A stretch of DNA of 64,000 bases, from assembly GCA_963785115.1 (NCBI GenBank), contig CAWATY010000013.1:1-64000 (forward strand). Reading direction: 5' to 3'. Under the pieces are notes generated by a model. That model had not been told where the DNA came from, did no database searches, and saw only the letters and a program-made list of their open reading frames with translations. This DNA is from JACCWP01 sp963785115 (lineage in GTDB: Bacteria; Actinomycetota; Actinomycetes; Propionibacteriales; Nocardioidaceae). Positions 26,250 to 34,909 of the stretch are shown here, piece after piece. The position numbers and the translations under genes are program-made. Numbering within the stretch: the first letter of the stretch is position 1; each line of letters begins with the position of its first letter.

Positions 26250-27506
26250 GTGAACGAGGCGGAGGAGCAGGTACGCGACGCGGCACTGCGGGCCCGGGAA
26301 GCGGCCCGGCCGCTGGCGCTGGTCTCCCGCGCGGACAAGGACAGGGCGCTGCACGCGTTGGCCGACGCGCTCGGAGCGCGGACGATCGACGTGCTGGCGG
26401 CGAACGCCGCTGACGTACGCGCCGCCGAGGACGCCGACACCCCCACGCACTTGGTCGACCGGCTGCGTCTGGACGAGAGCCGGATCGCCGCGATGGCCAG
26501 CGGCCTGCGCAAGGTGGCGGACCTGCCCGACCCGGTGGGCGAGGTCGTCCGCGGCGTCACACTGCCCAACGGCCTCGAGCTGCGCCAGCGCCGGGTGCCG
26601 CTGGGCGTCGTCGGGATCATCTACGAGGCCCGCCCCAACGTCACCGTCGATGCCGTGGGGCTGTGCCTCAAGGCGGGCAACGCTGTACTCCTCCGCGGCT
26701 CCGGTTCGGCCGCCCGCAGCAACGCCTGCCTGGTCGAGGTGCTGCGCGAGGCGCTCACCCGCGCCGGCCTCGCCGCCGATGCGGTCCAGCTGCTCGACCC
26801 GTCGAGCCGGGACAGCGCGACCGCACTGATGCGCGCCCGCGGCCTCGTCGACCTGGTGGTTCCCCGTGGCGGAGCCGGACTGATCCAGACCGTCGTCGAG
26901 CAGTCGACGGTGCCCGTCGTCGAGACCGGCGTGGGCAACTGCCACGTGTACGTGCACGCCGACGCCGATCCCGACATGGCGCTGGCCCTGCTGCTCAACG
27001 CGAAGACCCACCGGCCCAGCGTCTGCAACGCCGCCGAGTCGCTGCTGGTGCACGAGGCGTTGGCGGAGTCCTTCGTCCCGAAGGCGGTGGCAGCCCTGCA
27101 CGAGCACGGCGTCACCGTGCACGGCGACGCCACCTTCCAGGACGCGTCGCCCGACGTGCTGCCGGTGACCGACGACGACCACGCCAACGAGTACCTCGCG
27201 CTCGAGATCTCCGCCTCCGTCGTCCCCGACCTCGACGCGGCTCTGGCGCACATCCGGCGCTGGTCGACCGGTCACACCGAGGCGGTGGTGACGTCGTCGC
27301 TCGAGGTCGCCCACCGGTTCACCACCGAGCTGGACTCCGCCGCGCTGATGGTCAACGCCTCCACCCGCTTCACCGATGGTGAAGAGCTCGGCTTCGGTGC
27401 CGAGATCGGCATCTCGACCCAGAAGCTGCACGCCCGCGGCCCGATGGGGCTGGCCGAGCTGACCACCACGACGACCGTCGTGACCGGGCAGGGCCACGTC
27501 CGCTGA
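26250..27506 (+). CDS. proA: Glutamate-5-semialdehyde (gamma-glutamyl phosphate) dehydrogenase
   Basis: 418 residues, aldehyde dehydrogenase superfamily. The active-site Cys is in LLNAKTHRPSVCNAAESLLVHE; QRRVPLGVVGIIYEARPNVTVDA is the conserved N-terminal cofactor block; GFGAEIGISTQKLHARGPMGL closes the family signature. It reduces glutamyl-5-phosphate with NADPH, the second step of proline synthesis. GTG 26250 begins seven bases after TACGCT, so the transcript is likely leaderless. A GTG at 26217 would add eleven residues with no homologous look. Confidence 0.94.
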   Translation: MNEAEEQVRDAALRAREAARPLALVSRADKDRALHALADALGARTIDVLAANAADVRAAEDADTPTHLVDRLRLDESRIAAMASGLRKVADLPDPVGEVVRGVTLPNGLELRQRRVPLGVVGIIYEARPNVTVDAVGLCLKAGNAVLLRGSGSAARSNACLVEVLREALTRAGLAADAVQLLDPSSRDSATALMRARGLVDLVVPRGGAGLIQTVVEQSTVPVVETGVGNCHVYVHADADPDMALALLLNAKTHRPSVCNAAESLLVHEALAESFVPKAVAALHEHGVTVHGDATFQDASPDVLPVTDDDHANEYLALEISASVVPDLDAALAHIRRWSTGHTEAVVTSSLEVAHRFTTELDSAALMVNASTRFTDGEELGFGAEIGISTQKLHARGPMGLAELTTTTTVVTGQGHVR

Positions 27507-27583
27507 CCGGCCTGCGCCGCGGACCCACCCCGCCCGGACCTCCTGACGTCGGCGCGCCCCGGCCGGGCGGCTAGATTGGGCCC

Positions 27584-27727
27584 ATGATGCGCACGGTCGT
27601 CCATGCCGAGGAAGAGTTGCGTGAGCTGCCGGTCGACCCGGTGTGGATCGGCGTCATCGTCCTGGCGATCTTCGTGGTCCTGCTGATGGTCCTGCTGTCC
27701 TTCGGCAAGGGCCGGCCGCACACCTGA
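27584..27727 (+). CDS. Small single-span membrane protein
   Basis: 47 residues from ATG 27584 (MMRTVVHAEEELRELPVDP) with one clear membrane helix (VWIGVIVLAIFVVLLMVLLSF) and a short basic tail GKGRPHT. It begins seven bases after TAGATT (27572-27577), so it is probably the leaderless first gene of the nadD-rsfS transcript. The N-terminus is acidic and should face outward or the cytosol depending on charge bias; the basic C-terminal end suggests it stays inside. The function is unknown; small proteins of this kind are easily missed in annotation. Confidence 0.7.
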   Translation: MMRTVVHAEEELRELPVDPVWIGVIVLAIFVVLLMVLLSFGKGRPHT

Positions 27728-27748
27728 GCCGGGGAGCAGCACGAGTCC

Positions 27749-28459
27749 GTGGCCCACGCCGCCGCACCAGAGTCACCCAGCCCCGTCGGACCCGACGAGC
27801 GGCTCGAGGACGCCGCACCGTCCCGCCACACCCGGACCCGCCGGGTGGGCATCATGGGCGGCACGTTCGACCCCATCCACCACGGTCACCTGGTCGCCGC
27901 GAGCGAGGTGCAGGCCTGGTTCGGCCTGGACGAGGTCGTCTTCGTCCCGACCGGCCAGCCCTGGCAGAAGGGCGGGCGCCGGGTGTCGGAAGCCGAGCAC
28001 CGCTACCTGATGACGGTCATCGCCACCGCGTCCAACCCGCACTTCTCGGTGAGCCGGGTCGACATCGAGCGCGACGGCCCGACGTACACCATCGACACCC
28101 TGCGCGACCTGCGGTCCCGGCGCCCGGAGGACGACTTCTTCTTCATCACCGGTGCCGACGCCCTTGCCCAGATCCTCACCTGGCGCGACCACGACGAGGT
28201 GTTCGAGCTGGCCCGCTTCGTCGGGTGCACCCGGCCGGGGCACCGGCTCGACGAGAACACCCTGTCCGGGCTGCCGACCGATCGGCTGACGCTGGTCGAG
28301 ATCCCTGCGCTGGCGATCAGCTCCACCGACTGCCGCGACCGCGTGGTTCGTGGCGAGCCGGTGTGGTACCTCGTGCCCGACGGGGTCGTCCAGTACATCG
28401 GCAAGCACGGCCTGTACGGTGACGCGGAGCCCGACTTACCACTCCGAGAGAGCACGTGA
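27749..28459 (+). CDS. nadD: Nicotinate-nucleotide adenylyltransferase
   Basis: 236 residues. The nucleotidyl-transferase motif is GGTFDPIHHGHL (H-x-G-H) and the ATP-binding ISSTDCRDRV block stands near the C-terminus; KGGRRVSEAEHRYLM is the substrate region. It makes deamido-NAD from nicotinate mononucleotide. The N-terminal 30 residues before RRVGIMGGTF are extra and of low complexity, so the true start may be later, but no better codon with a ribosome site is seen. Its stop overlaps the rsfS GTG (GTGA). Confidence 0.92.
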   Translation: MAHAAAPESPSPVGPDERLEDAAPSRHTRTRRVGIMGGTFDPIHHGHLVAASEVQAWFGLDEVVFVPTGQPWQKGGRRVSEAEHRYLMTVIATASNPHFSVSRVDIERDGPTYTIDTLRDLRSRRPEDDFFFITGADALAQILTWRDHDEVFELARFVGCTRPGHRLDENTLSGLPTDRLTLVEIPALAISSTDCRDRVVRGEPVWYLVPDGVVQYIGKHGLYGDAEPDLPLREST

Positions 28460-28842
28460 CAGCCACCGACCACGCACTCACGCTGACCGCCGCCGCGGCC
28501 GAGGCCGCCGCCGACAAGCTGGCCCGCGACCTGGTCGCCTTCGACGTCTCCGAGCAGCTCGTCATCACCGATGTCTTCCTGGTCTGCTCGGCGGCCAACG
28601 ACCGCCAGGTGCGCGCCGTGGTCGACGCTGTCGAGGAGCGGTTGCTGACGCTGGGCGTCAAGCCGGTACGGCGCGAGGGGCAGCGTGAGGGGCGCTGGGT
28701 GCTGCTGGACTTCGTCGACATCGTCGTGCACGTCCAGCACGAGGAGGAGCGCGTCTTCTACGCCCTGGAGCGGATCTGGCGGGACTGCCCCGCGATCCCG
28801 TTGCCCGAGCACGTCGCCGACGTGGCCCGGGACGCGCGGTGA
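28456..28842 (+). CDS. rsfS: Ribosomal silencing factor RsfS
   Basis: 128 residues of the Iojap/RsfS family: DLVAFDVSEQLVITDVFLVCSAANDRQVRAVVD, then EGRWVLLDFVDIVVHVQHEEERVFYALERIW. RsfS binds L14 on the 50S subunit and blocks subunit joining during starvation. The GTG at 28456 overlaps the nadD stop, the usual nadD-rsfS coupling. Confidence 0.95.
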   Translation: MTATDHALTLTAAAAEAAADKLARDLVAFDVSEQLVITDVFLVCSAANDRQVRAVVDAVEERLLTLGVKPVRREGQREGRWVLLDFVDIVVHVQHEEERVFYALERIWRDCPAIPLPEHVADVARDAR

Positions 28843-28854
28843 CCCGGTGACGCG

Positions 28855-29514
28855 GTGACCCGGCGGATCGTCCTGTGGCGGCACGGGCGCACGCAGTGGA
28901 ACGCCGACGGGCGCACCCAAGGACAGTCCGACGTCCCGCTCGACGACGTCGGCCGTGAGCAGGCGGCGTCGGCAGCGGCCCGGCTGGCCTCGCTGAACCC
29001 GGCCGCGCTGGTGTCCTCCGACCTGTCCCGGGCCGCGGACACGGCGCAGGCGCTCGCCGACCTGACCGGCCTCGAGGTGACGTACGACAAGCGGCTGCGC
29101 GAGATCCACTTCGGTGAGCGCGAGGGGCTCACCTGGGACGAGTCGGTCGAACGCTTCCCCGAGCAGATGCGCCGCTGGCTGGAGTCGCAGGACGTGAGCT
29201 TCCCGGGCGGCGAGTCCTACGTCGACACGGCCCAGCGGTTCGCCGCCGCAGTGCGCGACATCGCGGACTCGATGGGGCCCGATGACACCGTCGTGGTGGC
29301 CTCGCACGGCGGCGCGATGCGTGCGGGAGCCTGCGAGTTCCTGGGCTTCCCACCCGAGCTGTGGACTGCTCTCGGCGGCTTCGCCAACTGCAACTGGGCG
29401 GTGCTGCGCCAGACCCGGCTGGGCTGGCGGGTCGAGGAGTGGAACGCCGGCTCGCTGCCGGAGCCGGTGATGAGCGACGACGAGGACCAGCGCGATCCCG
29501 GCGGAGCCCGGTGA
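28855..29514 (+). CDS. Histidine phosphatase (phosphoglycerate-mutase fold)
   Basis: 219 residues with the RHG motif at the start (VLWRHGRTQWNADGR) carrying the phospho-acceptor His, and ASHGGAMR near residue 145 as the second catalytic His. E-x-x-x-G-x-W-E-G style motif REIHFGEREGLTWDE lies between. In actinobacteria at this locus relatives are often annotated as glucosyl-3-phosphoglycerate phosphatase, but the substrate cannot be read here. The last 18 residues (SDDEDQRDPGGAR) are acidic and likely disordered. The stop overlaps the next start (GTGA). Confidence 0.85.
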   Translation: MTRRIVLWRHGRTQWNADGRTQGQSDVPLDDVGREQAASAAARLASLNPAALVSSDLSRAADTAQALADLTGLEVTYDKRLREIHFGEREGLTWDESVERFPEQMRRWLESQDVSFPGGESYVDTAQRFAAAVRDIADSMGPDDTVVVASHGGAMRAGACEFLGFPPELWTALGGFANCNWAVLRQTRLGWRVEEWNAGSLPEPVMSDDEDQRDPGGAR

Positions 29515-30518
29515 CGATCGCCCCCGAGCTCGACCCCGGCAAGGTCCGGTCGTTCCAGCGGGTCACCAGCGCTGGCGGCTTCTTCGAGATCTGCGCCCTC
29601 GACCACCTGTCCGACTTCGCCGACCTGCTCGGCCCCGACCCGGCGGCGGTGAGCTTCGCCGAGGTCGTCCGCGCGAAGGACGCGATCGTGCGGGCGGTGT
29701 CCCCGAGCGTGTCGGCCGTCCTGCTCGACCCGCTGTACGGGCTCGGACACCTGGGCGTCAGCGGCACGGTGCCGCGCGACGTCGGTCTGATGTTGCCGAT
29801 CGAGGACGAGGACTACGCGATCCCCGACGGCCCGCGGCGTACCCGTTTGCGCGCGGGTTGGGCGATGCCGCAGATCAAGGCGGCGGGCGCCGACGTCGCC
29901 AAGCTGCTGTGGTTCTTCCGCCCCGACGGCGACGTCGAGACGGCCGACGGGCAACGCGAGCTGGTGCGCGACCTGGTGGCGCAGAGCGCCGAGCTGAGCC
30001 TCCCGCTGGTGGTCGAGCCGATCTGGTACCCGCTGCCGGGGGAGGACCCGGACTCCGCGGCGTGGCGGCAGGCGCGGGTCGAGGGGATCGTCGCGTCCGC
30101 GGTCGAGGCCGACGGGCTCGGGGTGGACATGCTGAAGGTGGAGTTCCCCGGCTACGTCGACACCGACGACGGATTCGCCGCGGCGCAGCAGGCCTGTGGG
30201 GAGCTGGACGCGCGCGTCAACAAGCCGTGGGTGATCCTGTCGGCCGGGGTGGGGTTCGAGGACTTCGTGACCCAGACCCGGATCGCCTGCGAGGCCGGCG
30301 CGTCCGGCTACCTGGCCGGCCGCTCGGTGTGGCGCGACGCGGTCATGACCCCCGATCTCGAGGCCCGCGCTCGCGCGGTGGAGGAGACGGCGGGCCGCAT
30401 CGACCGGCTCAACGACGTCACCCGCAAGCACGGGCGGCCGTTCCGGCCCGGCGTGAGCCTCGACGACGCGCTCGACCGGCAGCCGCAGGACTGGTTCATG
30501 GGTTGGCACACCGAGTGA
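29511..30518 (+). CDS. Class I aldolase, LacD/YihT-like
   Basis: 335 residues of the DeoC/LacD aldolase fold. VDMLKVEFPGYV holds the Schiff-base Lys expected for this family; PLVVEPIWYPLPGEDPDS and WVILSAGVGFEDF are conserved neighbours. It most resembles tagatose-1,6-bisphosphate aldolase and sulfofructosephosphate aldolase, so it probably cleaves a ketose phosphate. The GTG start overlaps the phosphatase stop, so both enzymes are co-translated, which hints at a shared sugar-phosphate pathway. The substrate is unassigned. Confidence 0.82.
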   Translation: MTIAPELDPGKVRSFQRVTSAGGFFEICALDHLSDFADLLGPDPAAVSFAEVVRAKDAIVRAVSPSVSAVLLDPLYGLGHLGVSGTVPRDVGLMLPIEDEDYAIPDGPRRTRLRAGWAMPQIKAAGADVAKLLWFFRPDGDVETADGQRELVRDLVAQSAELSLPLVVEPIWYPLPGEDPDSAAWRQARVEGIVASAVEADGLGVDMLKVEFPGYVDTDDGFAAAQQACGELDARVNKPWVILSAGVGFEDFVTQTRIACEAGASGYLAGRSVWRDAVMTPDLEARARAVEETAGRIDRLNDVTRKHGRPFRPGVSLDDALDRQPQDWFMGWHTE

Positions 30519-30542
30519 CGTCGACGACGGCAGGATGCCGCC

Positions 30543-30989
30543 ATGACGACGATCGCGCAGGTACGCGCCGCTGACCTGTCCGAGCTGGTGCCCCTGATGG
30601 AGGCGTACTGCCGCTTCTACCAGACCGCGCCCGGCGCCGATGCGCTCACCAACCTGGCCGAGGCGCTGCTGGCCGACCCCCGGGAGGGGCTGCAGCTGAT
30701 CGCCCGTGACGGTGCCGACCGGGCGGTCGGTTTCGCCACGCTGTACTGGTCGTGGGACACCACCGAGGCGCTGCGGGTCGCCGTCATGCACGACCTGTAC
30801 GTCGATCCCGACACCCGCGGCGGCGGGGTCGGCCGGGCGCTCATCGATGCCTGCGCGGCGGAGGCCGACACCCACGGCTGCCGACGCCTGGACTGGACGA
30901 CGGCGCCGGGCAACGCCACCGCGCAGCGGGTCTACGACCGCACGGACGCCGACCGGTCCACATGGGTGCACTACGCGTTGCCCCTGTGA
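30543..30989 (+). CDS. GNAT-family N-acetyltransferase
   Basis: 148 residues. The acetyl-CoA motif VDPDTRGGGVGRALIDAC is intact, with the GNAT C-terminal region RLDWTTAPGNATAQRVYDR. It follows the aldolase by 24 bases. The acceptor is unknown; the protein is soluble and lies just before a tRNA gene. ATG 30543 lacks a good ribosome site, so it may be read by coupling from upstream. Confidence 0.85.
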   Translation: MTTIAQVRAADLSELVPLMEAYCRFYQTAPGADALTNLAEALLADPREGLQLIARDGADRAVGFATLYWSWDTTEALRVAVMHDLYVDPDTRGGGVGRALIDACAAEADTHGCRRLDWTTAPGNATAQRVYDRTDADRSTWVHYALPL

Positions 30990-31010
30990 GGCGAGTGCCT
31001 GACTCACCGG

Positions 31011-31016
31011 TATGCT
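31011..31016 (+). promoter_or_regulatory. Candidate -10 hexamer for the tRNA-Ala gene
   Basis: TATGCT at 31011-31016 lies 37 bases before the mature tRNA 5-prime end. No convincing -35 is seen, so only the -10 is offered. Confidence 0.35.
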
Positions 31017-31052
31017 GACCGGGCTCGACGGGCGTGTCTCGCGGGCAGACCC

Positions 31053-31128
31053 GGGGCTGTGGCGCAGCTGGTAGCGCACCTCCATGGCATGGAGGGGGTC
31101 AGGGGTTCGAGTCCCCTCAGCTCCACCA
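31053..31128 (+). tRNA. tRNA-Ala (anticodon GGC)
   Basis: 76 bases including an encoded CCA. The acceptor stem GGGGCTG pairs with CAGCTCC (one G-U), the anticodon stem CCTCC (31079-31083) with GGAGG (31091-31095), and the 7-base loop ATGGCAT carries GGC at 31086-31088. The T-arm GGGTTCGAGTCCC is standard, and the discriminator base is A at 31125. GGC reads GCC and GCU alanine codons. The arabinan cluster starts 125 bases later. Confidence 0.96.
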
Positions 31129-31252
31129 CCCGATCGACTCCCGGCTGGCTGCGGTCGGGAACTGCCAGCGGTTTCGTGCATGTCCTCACCCTGCTGTCCG
31201 ACAGATCGCCAAACCGATTTGCGCTCGGCGCCAGTTGCGCAAGACTCGCGGC

Positions 31253-32362
31253 GTGAGAACGCGTCGCGTCGTCCTGCTGGTCGTCTCCTTCGTGCTCGGC
31301 CTGGCAGTGCTGCCGGGCGCCACCGGCGCCTCCGGCACTTCCGGCCCCACCGAGGGTGATCGGGGTGTTCCCGCGCCGGTGCGCGGGACGTACCACAACC
31401 CGGTGTTGGACCGGGACTTCCCGGACCCGGACGTCATCAAGGGGCCGAAGGGCTGGTACTACGCGTACAGCACCAACACCGAGACACCCCAGGGACACGT
31501 CAACATCCAGGTCGCCCGGTCGCGCAACCTGGTGGACTGGCACTGGCGCGGTGAGGCCCTGCCCGAGCACCCGAGCTGGGCCGATGACGCCGCGGTCAGC
31601 TGGGCACCGCAGGTCGTCCGACACGACGACCGCTACTACCTGTACTACTCGACGGTTCCCGACGAGCTGCAGGACGACTTCGGGCTGTGCCTGGCCGTCG
31701 CCACGGCAGAGCGGCCCGGAGGACCGTTCGTGACCACCGACGAGCCGCTGTACTGCGGACCGACGCTGGCCGACATCGATGCCTACGTCTTCCGCGATCG
31801 GGCGACCGGGCACTGGCGGGTCTACTGGGGGTCCGGCGGCGACATCGTCACCGCACCACTGGCGCCGAGCATGACCAGGATGGCGCACCCGGACGCCGAT
31901 CCGAGGCTACTGCTGCGGGGTTGGTCGGCGAAGGTCGATCGCCCGTACGAGCACGGCATCGAGGGTCCGTTCGTGCTGAAGCGGCGCGACTGGTACTACC
32001 TGTTCTACTCCGGCGACAACTGCTGCTCCTACCCGCCGCACTACGCCACGATGGTCGCCAGGTCGCACCACGCCAAGGGTCCGTACCAGCGGCTCGCCGC
32101 GACCCGACCCGGGCGGAGCAGCGTGATGCTGCACTCGAGCCGGTGCTGGGCCGGCCCGGGCCACAACTCGGTGATCCGCGATCGGGTCGGGCACGACTGG
32201 TTCGTCTACCACGCCATCGACCGCGGCCACCCGTACCTGCCCGGCGGGGACTCGGTGCGGCGTCCGATGCTGCTCGACCGCGTCGTCTACCGGGGCAACT
32301 GGCCGACGATCCGCGGCGATTCGCCCTCGGGGAGCTGCCGGCCGGGTCCGCACCCCCGCTGA
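31253..32362 (+). CDS. Secreted glycoside hydrolase family 43 (arabinanase/arabinosidase)
   Basis: 369 residues. A signal peptide runs from GTG 31253 (RTRRVVLLVVSFVLGLAVLPGATGA). The five-blade GH43 core has the catalytic base Asp in FPDPDV, the pKa-modulating Asp in LADIDAYVF and the acid Glu in GIEGPFVLKR. GH43 enzymes remove or cut alpha-L-arabinose or xylose side chains outside the cell. It is followed by an ABC importer and a GH51 enzyme, so an arabinan or arabinoxylan substrate is likely. Cys pairs (CCSYPP, CW) suggest disulfides. Start is set by the signal peptide. Confidence 0.85.
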   Translation: MRTRRVVLLVVSFVLGLAVLPGATGASGTSGPTEGDRGVPAPVRGTYHNPVLDRDFPDPDVIKGPKGWYYAYSTNTETPQGHVNIQVARSRNLVDWHWRGEALPEHPSWADDAAVSWAPQVVRHDDRYYLYYSTVPDELQDDFGLCLAVATAERPGGPFVTTDEPLYCGPTLADIDAYVFRDRATGHWRVYWGSGGDIVTAPLAPSMTRMAHPDADPRLLLRGWSAKVDRPYEHGIEGPFVLKRRDWYYLFYSGDNCCSYPPHYATMVARSHHAKGPYQRLAATRPGRSSVMLHSSRCWAGPGHNSVIRDRVGHDWFVYHAIDRGHPYLPGGDSVRRPMLLDRVVYRGNWPTIRGDSPSGSCRPGPHPR

Positions 32363-32518
32363 TCCGGGGGGCCGGGCCCGCCCCGAGGTGCCCGTCTCTC
32401 CCGTCCTGCGAGAGCGGACCTTCGGTGGTGCAATGACCGCGTGCGCTGATGGCCGCACGAACGGATGCAGGAGCAGCTGGACACGGGTACCTGGCTCCCC
32501 GGACAAACGCCCGATCTG

Positions 32519-32538
32519 TTGACATGTGAGCGTTAACA
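32519..32538 (+). promoter_or_regulatory. TTGACA hexamer with LacI-type operator before the arabinoside ABC genes
   Basis: TTGACA (32519-32524) is followed at once by TGTGAGCGTTAACA (32525-32538), a palindromic 14-mer with a central CG of the kind bound by LacI-family sugar repressors in actinobacteria. It lies 37 bases before the binding-protein start. No -10 is obvious. No LacI gene occurs in the window, so the regulator must be encoded elsewhere. The rest of this 213-base gap shows nothing I can support. Confidence 0.6.
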
Positions 32539-32575
32539 CGGCAGCCTCGACCCTCGATTGATCGGGAGGTCGACG

Positions 32576-33895
32576 GTGACCGGACAGCCCTTGAGCCGAC
32601 GCTCGTTCCTGCGCAACACCTCGCTGCTGGCGGCCGGTGCGGCGGGCACCGCGGCACTGCCCGGCTGCGGCGCGGTGCTGAACCCGGGCGGGGGTGGGAC
32701 TCCGGTCGCCTACTGGAACTTCTTCACCGGCGGCGACGGCATCCGGATGGTCGACCTCGTCAACGCGTTCCGCGACGAGGAGACCGACACCAACGTCACC
32801 GCGACCACGCTGATGTGGGGCGCGCCGTACTACACCAAGCTCGCGATGGCCTGCGAGGGCGGCCGGGCGCCAGACCTCGCGACCCTGCACGCCACCCGGC
32901 TGCCGATCTTCGCGCAGGAGCTGGTGGAGCCCTGGGACCTCGACGAGCTCGGCAAGCGCGGCATCGCACTGGAGGACTTCCCGCAGCCGGTGCTCGACCG
33001 GGTGATGATCGACGACGAGCTGATGGCGCTGCCGCTCGACACCCACCCGTTCGTCCTCTACTACAACACCGACATCTGCGAAGAGCTCGACCTGCTGGAC
33101 TCCGACGGCCAGCTCAAGAGCCTCGACTCACCGGAGCTGTTCCTGGACGCCGGCAAACGGGCCGCGGAGGTCACCGGCAGCACCGGCATCGCGTTCGGTG
33201 GCAACGACGCGATGATGTGCTGGGAGCTGTTCTGGACCTTGTACAGCCAGCAAGGGGCCACCATCGAGCTGCCGATCGGCGGCAAGGCCGAGGTCGACCG
33301 CGACGCGATGATCCAGGCGATGTCGTTCATGGCGGACCTGTGCGACGGCACGATCGCGTCGCAGACCCTGGACGGCGGCGGCGCGTCGGCGCTGTTCGCC
33401 AGCGAGCAGACGGCCTTCCTCACCCAGGGAGTCTGGGAGATCGTGACGGCGGAGACCGCGGGGATCCCGTTCTCCATGACGCTGTTTCCCGCGATCTTCG
33501 GCGACAAGCACATCGCCCGCGCCGACAGCCACATCTTCGTGCTGCCTCGCCAGCTCAATCAGGATGACGCCACGCTCTCGGCGACGTACGACCTCGCGGC
33601 CTCGATGCTGGACAACAGCCTGTCCTGGGCGGGCGGCGGCCACGTCCCCGCGTTGTCGGCGGTGGTGGAGAGCGAGGAGTACCAGGAGCTCAAGCCGCAG
33701 TCGAACTACCAGGAGGCGGCTGAGCTGGCCGCCTTCGATCCCCGTGCCTATTTCGCCGGGTCCGGGTCGAACATGATGAACCGCGCCTTCCAGGACCTCG
33801 GGGCGGTGTGCTCCCACGCAATGCCCCCCGAAGAGGCAGCCGACGGCCTCATCGGCTGGCTCAACGACCAGCTCCAGCTGCCGCCGCCGGTCTGA
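32576..33895 (+). CDS. ABC sugar-binding lipoprotein (CUT1 type)
   Basis: 439 residues, extracellular solute-binding protein family 1. The N-terminus SRRSFLRN is a twin-arginine signal followed by a hydrophobic stretch and lipobox LPGC, so it should be a Tat-exported lipoprotein. YWNFFTGGDGIRMVDLVNAFRDE opens the binding domain, and AQELVEPWDLDELGKRGI and LYYNTDICEEL are typical of oligosaccharide binders. GTG 32576 follows GGGAGG (32564-32569); a TTG at 32558 would lie before that site. It feeds the two permeases downstream. Confidence 0.9.
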   Translation: MTGQPLSRRSFLRNTSLLAAGAAGTAALPGCGAVLNPGGGGTPVAYWNFFTGGDGIRMVDLVNAFRDEETDTNVTATTLMWGAPYYTKLAMACEGGRAPDLATLHATRLPIFAQELVEPWDLDELGKRGIALEDFPQPVLDRVMIDDELMALPLDTHPFVLYYNTDICEELDLLDSDGQLKSLDSPELFLDAGKRAAEVTGSTGIAFGGNDAMMCWELFWTLYSQQGATIELPIGGKAEVDRDAMIQAMSFMADLCDGTIASQTLDGGGASALFASEQTAFLTQGVWEIVTAETAGIPFSMTLFPAIFGDKHIARADSHIFVLPRQLNQDDATLSATYDLAASMLDNSLSWAGGGHVPALSAVVESEEYQELKPQSNYQEAAELAAFDPRAYFAGSGSNMMNRAFQDLGAVCSHAMPPEEAADGLIGWLNDQLQLPPPV

Positions 33896-33946
33896 CCCGG
33901 CCGTGCCGATGCCGACGAACCCCGCACCTCGAGAGGTGGCGTAGCC

Positions 33947-34909
33947 ATGGCAACACCTGACACCGTCACGCGCCTGCCGGCCACTCCGGGGGCGCGTCGA
34001 GCGGTCGGCAAGGCGGCCGGTCGCAGCGGCAAAGGCATCGGCACCAACTCGGGCGGGCCGTGGTTCGTGCTCCCCTTCCTCCTGGTCTACGTGGCCTTCG
34101 CGATCTGGCCGATCCTGTACGGCCTCGGGATGAGCTTCTTCGACGTCAGCCTCGTCGGGGGCAGCTCGGACTTCGTCGGTCTCGAGAACTACCGCGAGAT
34201 GGTCGGCGACGACCTGGTCTGGACGACGCTGTGGCACACGGTGCTGTTCACCATCCTCAGCACTGTCCCGCTGGTCTTGATCGCGCTGATCATGGCCCTG
34301 CTCGTACACACGGGCGTCCGCGGTCAGTGGTTCTGGCGCTTCGTCTACTTCGCGCCCTTCCTGCTGCCGGTCGCGACCGTCGTCCTTATCTGGAACTGGC
34401 TGTTCCAGAACGACTTCGGGCTGATCAACGGCCTGCTCGACAAGGTTGGCCTGCCCACCATCGGCTGGCTCAACGACGCCGGGGTGGCCCTGACGTCGAC
34501 CGTCGTGCTCACCGTGTGGTGGACCGTGGGGTTCAACTTCCTGCTCTACCTCGCCGCCCTGCAGGCCATCCCGCAGCAGCTGTACGAAGCGGCCGACCTC
34601 GACGGGGCAACTGGGTGGCGCCAGCTCCTGTCGATCACGCTGCCGCTGCTCAAGACCACCACCGTGCTGGTGATCGTGCTCCAGGTCCTTGCATCGCTGA
34701 AGGTGTTCGACCAGATCTACATCCTCTTCTCCGGCAGCGGCGGTCCGGAAGCGGCAGCCACCCCGCTGCTGCAGTACGTCTACGACACCGGCTTCGTCAA
34801 CTACCGGCTCGGCTACGCCGCCGCGATCTCGTACATGTTCTTCGCGTTGATCGTCGTGGTGTCGCTCGGTCAGGCCTGGTTCACCTCACGGCGGGAGAGG
34901 ACCTCATGA
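33947..34909 (+). CDS. ABC sugar permease, MalF-like
   Basis: 320 residues with six membrane helices. The EAA loop LYEAADLDGATGWRQLLSITLPLLK, which docks the ATPase, is intact. First of the two permeases of a CUT1 importer. The 25-residue cytoplasmic N-terminus is basic and low in complexity. Its stop overlaps the next gene's ATG (ATGA), so the two are made in equal amounts. Confidence 0.93.
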   Translation: MATPDTVTRLPATPGARRAVGKAAGRSGKGIGTNSGGPWFVLPFLLVYVAFAIWPILYGLGMSFFDVSLVGGSSDFVGLENYREMVGDDLVWTTLWHTVLFTILSTVPLVLIALIMALLVHTGVRGQWFWRFVYFAPFLLPVATVVLIWNWLFQNDFGLINGLLDKVGLPTIGWLNDAGVALTSTVVLTVWWTVGFNFLLYLAALQAIPQQLYEAADLDGATGWRQLLSITLPLLKTTTVLVIVLQVLASLKVFDQIYILFSGSGGPEAAATPLLQYVYDTGFVNYRLGYAAAISYMFFALIVVVSLGQAWFTSRRERTS

